Shown here: positions 35,363-43,975 of the stretch, in pieces
Layout: every line of letters starts with the position of its first letter
Position numbering within the stretch: the stretch's first letter is position 1
Source: DASVFB01 sp963815965
GTDB lineage: Bacteria; Actinomycetota; Thermoleophilia; Gaiellales; Gaiellaceae
Direction: 5' to 3'
DNA length: 64,000 nt
NCBI GenBank assembly: GCA_963815965.1
Contig: CAWFIT010000004.1
Location: forward strand, 248,001-312,000
The notes under the pieces: generated by a model
Told to the model about the DNA's origin: nothing
The model's database searches: none
What the model saw: the letters and a program-made list of their open reading frames with translations, nothing else
Translations under genes and position numbers: made by a program

Positions 35363-38300
35363 CTCGTACGCTTGCAGAGTGCGCCGAGATCGACGACGCC
35401 GTACACGGCCTGGAAGACCCTGCAGCCGACCTTTGGCGAGAAGTACTCAGACCAGATGAAGCCGCCGAAGACGGCGAACGGCGCGGCACGCGTCAGTTCG
35501 TCAACCAGGCGAGCGTAGGCGTGTAGTCGCGTCGGGCCACGGAGCACAGCTGCGCGTGCGAGGCCCTTGCGGAAGCCGGCCGTATTCCACAATCCCCGGC
35601 CGAGCGCTGAGCCGAAGGATCCCTCCCGTGCCAGCGCTCCGTCGAGGAACGGCGCTGGGTCGCGCTCCTCGCTTCCCAATCCGCTGAACAGAATCAGGTC
35701 GGCGCGTTTCGTCCGCGCGTCGTACCGCCCGTTCGCTGGGCAGTCTTGAGACGCCGTCACTGACACCGAGATGCCGATCCGCGCCAGGTCCGAGCTCACG
35801 ATGTGAGCAAGCGTCCGCTGTCTCGCGTCTGGACCGCACCAGTAGAGCACTGCGTGTCGATTCCCTCGACCCGCGAGCTTCCGGGCCGCGACGAGATCCG
35901 GGGTATCCAGGGGGTAGACGCGTCCGGCGGGAAAGCCGGGAACGGTCGGCGGGACGATCAGATCGGCGGGTGCGTCGCCGAAGGCCGCAGCCAACGCGCG
36001 TCGGTCGATTGCGTAGTTGACGGCACGCCGCATTCGGACATCTCGGAACAGAGGACGATTCGTGTTGAACACGACGTAGTCGAGAAGCGGAGCCTGGTAG
36101 AGGAAGTACTGCTGTCGCCCGGCTAGAGCGGCCGCGCTTCCCGCACCGGAACGACGCGCAAGCACTCCACCGGGATCGAAGAACGACGTGGTGTTGTCGA
36201 AATCCTGCGGAAGAAGATCAACGGTTCCTGCATTCGCCAACGAGACTGCGGTCGGTGTCGGCACGTCGTCCGTGTACACGATTCGCGCCGCGCGTCGCGG
36301 TCGGCTTCCGAGGTAATTGGGATTTCGCAGCAGGACCGTGCGGTCTCCCTGCACGGAGGACACGTAGTACGGGCCGGCGGAAGCAGGCGGAGCAGGCGCG
36401 TAGCCCTTCTTAGGCATCGAGCTGGAAACGGGGCAGAACGCGGGCATCGAGATCCGGTTGAGGAAGTCCCCTGCCGGTTTGACGAGCGCGATCGAGAGTC
36501 TGTTCCCGCGGACGGCCATGCCGGAGATGTGGTCGGCTCCGCCTTCCCGGTACGCGGACTCGCCGACGATGTCCGAGATGAGTCGCGGCCCGGGGGAAAA
36601 CCGGTTGTACGGCGAGAGCTCCCGCTCGATCGAACGCCGAAACGTCTCGGCCGTCACCGCTTCGTTCGAAGGAGGCGAGAAGCGGAAGCCAGGCCTGATG
36701 CGGAACGTGTACGTGCGCCCGCTGCGTGTGACCGTCGGCATTGCGGCAGCGATCTCGGGCCGGAGCCGCGCTCCTTCCTGGCCCGCGGAGTCGGGGTAGT
36801 TGAGGAGATTCGCACAGGTCGCATAGAGGAGCTGCTCGTTCGGGAACCCGTAGTTCAGCGGATCCGTGCTGCCGTACTGGCCGTCCTCGGTCGGCGTGGA
36901 GATGTGGAGTTCCTCGCCGCGAATTGGCGGGAGCGGTGAAGGCGCGGGAGCTGCACCGGTGACGACGAGGCCGTGGTGGTACAGGACAGCGGTCGGCTCC
37001 GCACTCGCCGCGAGCTGTTGCCGCGCTCCGGAGACCTGATCGATGAGCGACACGGACGAGGCGGCCATGTTCGCGACCCAGAGCTTGCCGCCGCCGAACG
37101 AGAGGCGCTGCGGATCCGGCCCGGTCGGCAAGCTGTCCTGCACGCTCAGGTCGTCCTCACTGAGCCTGAAGACGAAGCTGTCTGGAATCACCGAGACCCA
37201 GACAGAGCCTCCTCCGACCGCCACGTCGCTGGCCCACCCGTGCAGCTTCGTCTGGGCCGTGATTCTGTTCTCGATCGGATCGATCCTTGTCACGAGGCCG
37301 TTCTCGGGGCGCACGGCCCAAACTGCTCCGTCGGCGAAGACCAGCCAACGGGAGCCGGTCCGAAGGCGATGGAGAACGCGCCCGCTCTCGGGATCGACGC
37401 GCGCAACGTCCGAACCGAGCGTCAGCCAGAGCGAGCCGGCGCCGTACGCGAGACCGGCCCCGATCGCATCTCCCTTGAACGTGTAACGACGTGCGATCTT
37501 GCCGGTTCGTTCGTCGACCCGCAGAAGCCGCGGGCCGAGATCCTCAGTGACCCAGACCGAGCCTGCAGCCGTCAGAAGGCGCGCGCCCGGCGCGAACGGC
37601 AGCTTCACATCAAGGGTGACCTTCCTCGTCGCAAGGTCGATGCGAAGAAGACGCTGCTGAGCGCCGAGCACGACCCAGCCCGAGCCGTCCGAAACCGCAA
37701 CGTCGGACCATCCATCTCCAACGTTGACGGGCATTCCGTACCCGACCCGCTCGACGACGCGGTGCGTCGACGCGTCGATGAGGTTGAGCCCGCTCGGGCG
37801 TAATGAAAGCGCTTGCTCTTTCGCATGCCCGCTTTCGGCCACGAGCACGCCGGCGATCGCAGCAGCAGTCGCGGCGAGCACGGCGGCACCGGCGATGATC
37901 AGCCGCCGCCGGACCCGGCGAGACGTGAGCGTCCTGCCCTCGAGTGCTGCACGAGCGGCTCGTGCCAGCTCGGCGCACGTGGAGTACCTGTCGTTCGGCG
38001 ATTTCGCGAGCGCCGTCGCGAAGACCGCGTCGAACGCGGCGGGCAGATCCGGCCGAGCCTCGGACAGACGCGGCGGCGGCTCGTTCAGATGCGCGAAGAC
38101 GACCGAGAGCTCGCTCTCCCGGTCGAAAGGCCGCGCATCCGCCAAGCACTCGTACAGAACACAACCGAGCGAGTAGACGTCGCTGCGACCGTCGATCTTC
38201 CCGCCCTCGATTTGTTCGGGCGGGACGTAGTCGATCGTCCCCACAAAGCCGCGCTCGCCGGTCAGGCTGCTCACCGAGGACACGTGTCGCGCCAGGCCGA

Positions 38301-38775
38301 AGTCGCAGAGGTACGCGTGCTCGCCGGAAGCGTCCTCGGCGACAAGGATGTTGCGGGGCTTCACGTCCCTGTGCACGAGCCCGACTGCGTGCGCTGCATC
38401 GAGGGCCTCGCCGACCTGCCCGATCAGATCGATTGCGCGCTCAGGATCGAGCCGTCCTTCCCGTTGGAGCAGCTCGCGCAGGTCGGCGCCGTCGACGTAC
38501 TCCATCGCAATGTAGAGGACGCCGTTCGCATCACCCGACGCGACGGTCCGGACGATGTTCGGATGATCGAGACTCCCCGCAAGCTGGGATTCACGCAAGA
38601 AGCGCTGGCGGAAGCGTTCGTCGCGCGCCAGCTCCGGAGCGAGGAGCTTCAGAGCAACGCGACGCCCGCTTGAGATCTCTTCCGCGAAATAGACGGCGCC
38701 CATCGCCCCCTCGCCGACCAGCGACTTGACGCGGAAACCGGCGAGCACGGTCCCGGTGAGAACGCGAGGCCGCAT
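35359..38775 (-). CDS. Receptor Ser/Thr kinase fused to propeller and oligopeptide-binding domain
   Basis: A 1138-residue single-span protein. Cytoplasmic Hanks kinase (residues 11-280): G-loop VGEGAMGAVYFAEE, Lys43 in VALKLL, catalytic VHRDVKPRNIL (Asp137), CDFGLA (Asp158), and the VPPEQ P+1 loop, all intact. One membrane helix at about 291-312. Outside: a Vgb/YVTN-like beta-propeller (about 325-610; GAGSLWLTLG, GGGSVWVSVI, GGGKLWVANM), then a full SBP_bac_5 (DppA/OppA) solute-binding domain (about 640-1138; PEIAAAMPTVTRSGRTYTFR, DYVVFNTNRPLFRDVRMRRA). No ABC permease is nearby, so the binding domain likely senses peptides rather than imports them. ATG 38775 chosen; TTG 38796 possible. Confidence 0.9.
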   Translation of the reverse strand: MRPRVLTGTVLAGFRVKSLVGEGAMGAVYFAEEISSGRRVALKLLAPELARDERFRQRFLRESQLAGSLDHPNIVRTVASGDANGVLYIAMEYVDGADLRELLQREGRLDPERAIDLIGQVGEALDAAHAVGLVHRDVKPRNILVAEDASGEHAYLCDFGLARHVSSVSSLTGERGFVGTIDYVPPEQIEGGKIDGRSDVYSLGCVLYECLADARPFDRESELSVVFAHLNEPPPRLSEARPDLPAAFDAVFATALAKSPNDRYSTCAELARAARAALEGRTLTSRRVRRRLIIAGAAVLAATAAAIAGVLVAESGHAKEQALSLRPSGLNLIDASTHRVVERVGYGMPVNVGDGWSDVAVSDGSGWVVLGAQQRLLRIDLATRKVTLDVKLPFAPGARLLTAAGSVWVTEDLGPRLLRVDERTGKIARRYTFKGDAIGAGLAYGAGSLWLTLGSDVARVDPESGRVLHRLRTGSRWLVFADGAVWAVRPENGLVTRIDPIENRITAQTKLHGWASDVAVGGGSVWVSVIPDSFVFRLSEDDLSVQDSLPTGPDPQRLSFGGGKLWVANMAASSVSLIDQVSGARQQLAASAEPTAVLYHHGLVVTGAAPAPSPLPPIRGEELHISTPTEDGQYGSTDPLNYGFPNEQLLYATCANLLNYPDSAGQEGARLRPEIAAAMPTVTRSGRTYTFRIRPGFRFSPPSNEAVTAETFRRSIERELSPYNRFSPGPRLISDIVGESAYREGGADHISGMAVRGNRLSIALVKPAGDFLNRISMPAFCPVSSSMPKKGYAPAPPASAGPYYVSSVQGDRTVLLRNPNYLGSRPRRAARIVYTDDVPTPTAVSLANAGTVDLLPQDFDNTTSFFDPGGVLARRSGAGSAAALAGRQQYFLYQAPLLDYVVFNTNRPLFRDVRMRRAVNYAIDRRALAAAFGDAPADLIVPPTVPGFPAGRVYPLDTPDLVAARKLAGRGNRHAVLYWCGPDARQRTLAHIVSSDLARIGISVSVTASQDCPANGRYDARTKRADLILFSGLGSEERDPAPFLDGALAREGSFGSALGRGLWNTAGFRKGLARAAVLRGPTRLHAYARLVDELTRAAPFAVFGGFIWSEYFSPKVGCRVFQAVYGVVDLGALCKRTS

Positions 38776-38858
38776 TGCTCCCGACAAGCTTGGCAAGCAA
38801 CTGCCTAGACCTCAAGGCTGGGAGGTAGGGCATGGGTCGAACCGGCAAGCTTCCGAGA

Positions 38859-38878
38859 GAGCGGACGACGGGGATCGA
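38859..38878 (-). repeat. 20-bp tRNA-Gly 3'-end fragment (old att remnant)
   Basis: Twenty bases identical to 43144-43163; 19 of them also match the 3' end (acceptor and T-arm) of the intact tRNA-Gly at 50632. Same orientation. It lies in the intergenic space directly next to the stop codon of the 38879 gene, consistent with a leftover of an earlier tRNA-Gly insertion. Confidence 0.6.
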
Positions 38879-39229
38879 CTAGCGGTCAGGCGGCCGGCAG
38901 GGGCGGCTCGCTGACGCCTGGCTGCCTGCCGCTCCCCGAGCGACGACGAGCAAAGACCCGGAGCAGGTGTCGGTAACAAGAAAAGGTGAGAACCTCAGGC
39001 GGAAGGTTCCGCCGGCGGCCGCACGAACGCGTCGGGCGTCGACACGTTTCCGCGCGAGCTGGACGGTAATCGTGACGCGCTCGCGTGCGACGAAGCCGCT
39101 GCCGACGACGATGAGGGGCGCTGCTGACCGGATCTTGAGAGCTGGAGCTGGTTCTGTGCGTGCGGCAGAGACACTCGCCGCGGCGGCGGCGAAGGCGATG
39201 GGGAGGAGGGCCAGGCCGGTGCGTCTCAC
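38879..39229 (-). CDS. Small secreted protein
   Basis: A 116-residue protein with a signal peptide (RRTGLALLPIAFAAAAASVS, cleavage near Ala). The mature part contains LIVVGSGFVARERVTITVQL and GGTFRLRFSPFLVTDTC with a paired Cys near the end, resembling a single Ig-like/beta-sandwich domain of exported actinobacterial proteins. Start GTG 39229 places the basic N-region right before the hydrophobic core; TTG 39244 would add five residues. No function is recognised. It is divergent from the metalloprotease gene. Confidence 0.65.
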   Translation of the reverse strand: MRRTGLALLPIAFAAAAASVSAARTEPAPALKIRSAAPLIVVGSGFVARERVTITVQLARKRVDARRVRAAAGGTFRLRFSPFLVTDTCSGSLLVVARGAAGSQASASRPCRPPDR

Positions 39230-39342
39230 TGTGTAGACGATCAACGATATCGTGGCTAATCTTCCGACTCGAGGCGTTGTTGAGGTGGCGCTGCGGTCCT
39301 GCGTCAGGCAAGAACGTTCCTACGAGAAGGGGAGATACACGC

Positions 39343-41580
39343 ATGAGCAAAGGGATTTGGGGTGTCGCAGCGCTCGCTGCGCTGGCGGCCGCCCTGGTGC
39401 TTCCGGGGGCCGCGCTGGCCGATCGCCCGGTGACGCACGCATTTCAGACAACGAACGACACGTACTCGGTCGGAACCTCGGTTCGCGACGGAAACCTGCC
39501 CGTCGACACGAGCGCTGCGAGCGGACCGTCACAGAGCTTCCGAGCGTTCGGGGCGCAGGCTGCAGCCGTCGACCCGCCCGTCGGAACGCAGAAGACGTTT
39601 CTGATCCTCGACGACTTCTTCGGCGTCTACCGGCTGGCGAATTTCACGCTCAGGGCGAGCGGCGGCCACGGGGTGGTCTGGGTCCAGAACAACCTCACCT
39701 TCCCGGCCGGCGACTGCCGCAACAACTTCGCCGACCGGATCCAGGTGACGGATGCGCAGGTGAACTACCTGCTCGACCAGTTCAACACGAACATCTGGCC
39801 AAAGGAGGCGGACGCCTTCTCGATCGCTCCGCCCCAGGACGGCTCGAACGCGATCCTGCCGGGGCTCGTCGGCCTTCCGGCCGACTACTACGCGGGTGAC
39901 GGCGACAAGACCGTGATCCTGATCTCGAACGTCCGCGACCAGAACTACTACGACACCAACAATGCGCACGCGTTCTCATACATCGCGGGCTTCTTCTCGA
40001 GCCAGCTGAACAGCTACTTCGGCCGCAACGTGATGACGGTCGACTCGTACGACTGGCTCCACCGCACCACGGGGAACCCACCCGGAACCCCGGGTGTGAC
40101 CGATCTGTGCGCGCCTGTCCGCCCGCGGCCGTTCCTCTACGAGGGCACCTTCGCGCACGAGTACCAGCACCTCCTGGAGCACTACTCGGACTCGGACGAG
40201 GTCAACTGGGTCAACGAGGGCCTCTCCGACTGGGCGATGTCGCTGACCGGCTACGCGCATCCGGAGCTCAACGTTCCGGATCCGGCTGCCGACGGCCACA
40301 TCCAGACGTTTCTAGGCGCATTCCCACCCGACCAGTTCGGCCGCCACGGCGGGCCGGAGAACTCGCTGACCCGCTGGCAGGACCAAGGGCCAGCGGAGAT
40401 CCTCGCCGACTATGGCGCGGCGTACTCGATGATGACGTACCTCGACGACCACTACGGCAATGCCTTCATGTCCGCGCTGCACAAGGACGCGGCCAACGGG
40501 CTCGCGGGCTTGCAGGACGTGCTCTCGCAGTTCGACCAGAGCAAGCGGTCGGCCGTCGAGACGATGAACACGTGGGCCGTGGCAATGGCGACCGACGGGC
40601 TCATCGACAACGGCGCCCGCATCCTCGGGCCGTACAACGAGTCGTGGTACAGCTCGACGAAGCTCGACTCGTTCATCAACTGGGCCAACCCCGACGCGTA
40701 CGACTCGTCGGGCTCGCCAACGAACGGGTCGGACTACGTCCGGCTGCGTAACGCGAGCGGGAACTTCCTCTCCGGCCGCGACATCGACTCGCTGTCGTTC
40801 ACCGGCTCGACGACGCTTCCGCCCAAGCCGGTCCAGTGGACGAGCGCTGCAAACCCGCCGCTCGGCCATACCGGCAACCCCGCGCTCTACTCGGGCTTCG
40901 GCAACAACCGCGACGAGGCGATCGTGAAGAAGGTGACCGCCGGCGGCGGCTCGCTCACGTTCGACGCGCTCTGGAACGAAGAGCTCGGCTGGGACTTCGG
41001 CTTCGTCCAGATCTCCACTGACGGTGGCGTCACGTACACGAGCATCCCGTGCACGGACACGACGACGCAGACGAACCCGGACGCCCTGCCGACGGCGAAG
41101 GCGAACGTGCCCGGCTTCACCGGCTACTCCGGTGGCTGGAAGGCCGAGACGTGCAGCCTGTCGGGCTACAGCGGCGACGTGCTGCTCGCGTTCCGCACGT
41201 ACAACGACCCGGCCACGCTCGGCGAGAGCGCCGCGGTCGACCCCGGCTTCTGGGTCGACAACGTGAAGATCGGCTCGACGCTCGTCTCGGACGGCTCGGA
41301 CATCGCGTCATGGCAGTCGCCGACGCAGGTCCATGCGAGCGCCGTCTCGAACTTCGTGGTCACGATCATGAGCGTGAACGGCAACAAGATCACGCTGAAG
41401 CAGCTCCCGCTGAACACGGACTTCGCCGTGCGCAACAAGGCGAACGTCCAGAAGTACATCGACAAGAACGCCGACCTCGTCGCCGCCATCGTCACGTACG
41501 ACGATCCGGCCGAGACCTCGGACCAGTACGCGCCGTACCAGCTCACGGTCAACGGCGTCGTCCAGCCCGGCGGCGCCTAG
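39343..41580 (+). CDS. Secreted zinc metalloprotease (HEYQH, M30/M6-like)
   Basis: A 745-residue exported enzyme. Signal peptide KGIWGVAALAALAAALVLPG. The catalytic site is GTFAHEYQHLLEHYSDSDEV (HExxH) followed by WVNEGLSDWAMSLTG, supplying the third ligand Glu, as in hyicolysin-like M30 and immune-inhibitor-A-type M6 peptidases. The C-terminal half (about 440-650) is a MAM/jelly-roll-like module with FGNNRDEAIVKKVTAGGGSL and PGFWVDNVKIGSTLVSDGSD, typical of M6/M30 tails. Likely a secreted protease for nutrient acquisition. ATG 39343 follows GAAGGGGAGA. A strong hairpin with a GAAA loop lies just after the stop. Confidence 0.88.
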   Translation: MSKGIWGVAALAALAAALVLPGAALADRPVTHAFQTTNDTYSVGTSVRDGNLPVDTSAASGPSQSFRAFGAQAAAVDPPVGTQKTFLILDDFFGVYRLANFTLRASGGHGVVWVQNNLTFPAGDCRNNFADRIQVTDAQVNYLLDQFNTNIWPKEADAFSIAPPQDGSNAILPGLVGLPADYYAGDGDKTVILISNVRDQNYYDTNNAHAFSYIAGFFSSQLNSYFGRNVMTVDSYDWLHRTTGNPPGTPGVTDLCAPVRPRPFLYEGTFAHEYQHLLEHYSDSDEVNWVNEGLSDWAMSLTGYAHPELNVPDPAADGHIQTFLGAFPPDQFGRHGGPENSLTRWQDQGPAEILADYGAAYSMMTYLDDHYGNAFMSALHKDAANGLAGLQDVLSQFDQSKRSAVETMNTWAVAMATDGLIDNGARILGPYNESWYSSTKLDSFINWANPDAYDSSGSPTNGSDYVRLRNASGNFLSGRDIDSLSFTGSTTLPPKPVQWTSAANPPLGHTGNPALYSGFGNNRDEAIVKKVTAGGGSLTFDALWNEELGWDFGFVQISTDGGVTYTSIPCTDTTTQTNPDALPTAKANVPGFTGYSGGWKAETCSLSGYSGDVLLAFRTYNDPATLGESAAVDPGFWVDNVKIGSTLVSDGSDIASWQSPTQVHASAVSNFVVTIMSVNGNKITLKQLPLNTDFAVRNKANVQKYIDKNADLVAAIVTYDDPAETSDQYAPYQLTVNGVVQPGGA

Positions 41581-41601
41581 GCCCCGGAGCTGACGAAGCA
41601 C

Positions 41602-41629
41602 GGAGGGGCCGCGGAAACGCGGCCCCTCC
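41602..41629 (+). terminator. 12-bp stem with GAAA loop
   Basis: GGAGGGGCCGCG (41602-41613), tetraloop GAAA, exact complement 41618-41629, starting 22 bp after the metalloprotease stop. Stable enough to act as a terminator even without a T-tract. Confidence 0.7.
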
Positions 41630-41773
41630 CGTCTACGGTGTCGGTCGGGCAAACCCTGGACAGCCGCCTGTCATCACCCGAGTAAACGGGGGGCAGCGGT
41701 AGCGGGCCTTTCGTTGCCCGGGCGATAGGATCGGTCAGCATTTGACGAAGGCCAGATCGGTTCACGAGGTGCA

Positions 41774-43034
41774 GTGACGACGACCGCGACGCTCGACACG
41801 GACTCCGCGGCGAGGCAAGACCTGCTCGAGCGCTACGCCCGGGTCGCGATCCGGGTCGGGATCAACCTCGAGCCGGGCCGTGAGGTCGCGATTCAGGCGA
41901 CGATCGAGCATGTCCCGCTCGTCCGCGCCCTGGTCAGAGCAGGCTACGAGGCCGGCGCACGACGAGTCGAGGTGGACTACGAGGATCTGGAAGTCCTACG
42001 GAGCCAGATCGCGCTCGCTCCGGAGGAGGCCGTCGGGACGGCTCCCCGCTGGATGTTCGAGCGGTTGGACGACGTCAGGGAGCAGCGTCGGGCGCGGGTG
42101 TTCGTGGTCGGCTTTCCGCCGGACATGTTCGGCGGGCTCGACCCGGCTCGCGTGGCGCGATCCTTCCCTGCGCCTGCGGCGCTCCGCGGGGCGCTCCGCA
42201 AGCTGCACGACTCGAAGGCGCGCGCCTGGACCGTCATCGCCTGCGCGACACCATCCTGGGCCAAGCAGGTGTACGGCGAGCCTGATGTGGAGCGACTGTG
42301 GCAGGCGCTCGCCCATGTCTGCCGACTGGACGAGCCAGATGCCATAGCGGCCTGGCAGGCGCCACATCGACAATCTGCAAGCTCGCTCTGCACTGTTGAA
42401 CGAGCGCCGCTTCGACGCCGTCCGGTTCCGGGGGCCGGGAACCGAGCTGACCCTCGGACTGCTGCCGCAATCGCGCTGGTACGGCGCCGCCTCGAAGACC
42501 AACCTCGGCCTGCGCTACGTCCCCAATCTGCCGACGGACGAGGTGTACACGTCCCCCGACCGGCGACGCGCGGACGGCTTCGTCCGCACCACCCGGCCGG
42601 TCGCACTGACCAACGGCACGATCGTGCGCGACCTCGAACTCGTGTTTCGCGACGGCGCGATCGTTCAGGCCACCGCGACCCACGGCGAGGCCGACGTCCA
42701 CGCCGAACTCGATGCTTACGAGGGGGCGCGGCACCTCGGCGAGATCGCGCTCGTCGACCACCGGTCGCGAGTCGGCGAGCTCGACACGCTGTTTTACAAC
42801 CTCCTTCTGGACGAGAACGCCGCCTGCCACATCGCCTACGGCGCGTCCATCCTCGGCGCCTTCGAGGATCTACCGGAGGGTCTCTCGGACGACGAACTAC
42901 GGGGCATGGGCGTCAACCGCGCCCACGTCCACACGGACCTGATGATCGGCAGCGACGAGGTCGACGTCGACGGCCTCCACGCCGGAGGCGACGCTGTGCC
43001 ACTCCTCCGGGGAGGTAATTGGCAACTGGCGTGA
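41774..43034 (+). pseudogene. M29 family aminopeptidase, one frameshift
   Basis: A composite of about 419 residues. First part (to 42358): LLERYARVAIRVGINLEPGR, ATIEHVPLVRALVRAGYEAG, the AmpS/PepS metal aminopeptidase N-terminal domain. Second part, after skipping one base near 42359 (CAGGCGCC), in the next frame: HIDNLQARSALLNERRFDAV, GTELTLGLLPQSRWYGAAS, PTDEVYTSPDRRRADGFVRT (metal ligand Glu), IALVDHRSRVGELDTLFYNL, ENAACHIAYGASI and RAHVHTDLMIGS, completing the metal site. So all functional residues survive and only one extra G breaks the frame. Real inactivation or a sequence error. GTG 41774 follows GAGG. Confidence 0.85.
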
Positions 43035-43110
43035 CCACGCCGGAGGAAGTCGGGCGGATAGACACGACCGGCCCCCAGCAGGTACTCGCGATGTGGGGCG
43101 GCCACGCGGC

Positions 43111-43139
43111 AAAAAAAAGCCCCGTATTACGGGGCTTTT
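43111..43139. terminator. Intrinsic terminator, bidirectional
   Basis: Eight A's, GCCCCGT (43119-43125), loop ATT, ACGGGGC (43129-43135), four T's. A classical Rho-independent terminator for the aminopeptidase transcript, also usable on the minus strand for the island end. It lies 6 bp before the left tRNA-Gly att copy. Confidence 0.85.
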
Positions 43140-43144
43140 CTCTG

Positions 43145-43191
43145 AGCGGACGACGGGGATCGAACCCGCGACCCTCAGCTTGGGAAGCTGA
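43145..43191 (-). repeat. Left attachment site: 47-bp copy of the tRNA-Gly 3' half
   Basis: Identical to 50632-50678, i.e. the discriminator base, acceptor 3' strand, T-arm, variable loop and anticodon stem-loop of tRNA-Gly(CCC). The D-arm and 5' acceptor strand are missing, so this is not a functional tRNA. Same orientation as the intact gene, 7.49 kb away. Together they bracket an integrated element. Confidence 0.9.
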
Positions 43192-43312
43192 AACGAGGCG
43201 TTTCGGGCGTTTCCGTCTGACTTCGTCTATTGCTATTAATCCCTTTGTTCATGCCGATTTGCGGGCTATGGGCGGTCGTCGGACAGAGATACGCCGAAGC
43301 GCGTTTGCGACC

Positions 43313-43338
43313 GTTTCCTTAGCAATCCATTAGCAGCG
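43313..43338. promoter_or_regulatory. Candidate arm-type integrase site, left end
   Basis: A 26-bp stretch containing two TTAGCA repeats, matched at 24 of 26 positions by 50549-50574 near the other island end. Both copies lie inside the island 60-130 bp from the core att repeats, where arm-type integrase or excisionase sites are expected. An alternative is that it is the relic 3' end of another integrase gene, since the right copy overlaps the integrase stop codon. Confidence 0.45.
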
Positions 43339-43476
43339 AGTCGTCGCGATGTGCGCGGCTGGCCACTTCATTACGAGGGTTGATCAAGCGTCGCCGCAAG
43401 TCGCGCCTGGACGCGCGAAGACGCACGGTTCAATGTCGCTCCAGGTCGTCGGCCGCCACCGCGCCGGCGTTGAATC

Positions 43477-43730
43477 GTGATCGCAATGTACTACCGCGAT
43501 CATCACCCTCCGCACTTCCACGCGATCTATGCCGAGTACGAGGCGCAGATCGTGATCGAGACGCTCGAGCCCCTGGCCGGAGAGCTTCCAGGCCACGCGC
43601 TCAGGCTCGTGCAGGAGTGGGGCGGGATGCATCGCGCAGAGTTGCCGGGTAGACCCCGCCTGGATGTGCCCGAGACGGACAGGGTTCGCCGAGCGATCGA
43701 TGTCAGACCAAGGAAAACGACGATCCAGAG
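43477..43730 (+). pseudogene. DUF4160 gene fragment
   Basis: From GTG 43477 the frame reads IAMYYRDHHPPHFHAIYAEY, then IVIETLEPLAGELPGHALRL and VQEWGGMHRAEL. This is the core of DUF4160, small proteins often paired with DUF2442 and sometimes discussed as toxin-antitoxin-like. The usual N-terminal residues are lost (an in-frame stop lies just upstream), and the C-terminal end after HRAEL drifts into unrelated sequence. Around 43706-43890 another frame shows DDPEQFCDVLLWVDNSFLSG, probably a decayed neighbouring gene. The segment therefore looks like degraded island cargo. Confidence 0.6.
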
Positions 43731-43792
43731 CAGTTCTGTGACGTGCTTCTATGGGTGGACAACAGCTTCCTCTCCGGCGTCGAGATTGTCGA

Positions 43793-43975
43793 CTACGGCT
43801 TCGCATGGTCGCTTTTCGCCGTTTCGCCGGTGCGACGAATATGCGGAATGTACCCCGCGGCCTTGGCCGCACGACGGCCCGTCGAGTTGTCGTAGCCCTT
43901 GTCCGCGCAGAGATGCGGTGGGTAGGCGTCAGGATCCGGTCGCTCGGCGACGCCGATCGCTGTCAGGGCGTCGGC
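43793..43975 (-). pseudogene. IS5-like DDE transposase remnant
   Basis: The minus strand encodes a 60-residue fragment ending at a stop at 43793-43795. HLCADKGYDNSTGRRAAKAA followed by GYIPHIRRTGETAKSDHA is the conserved DDE-domain piece (L-x-D-K-G-Y-D ... G-Y-x-P-H-I-R) of IS5/IS4-group transposases. The remainder of the gene and its terminal repeats are absent. It directly abuts the stop codon of the giant repeat protein gene, so an IS probably inserted there and was later deleted. Confidence 0.65.
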
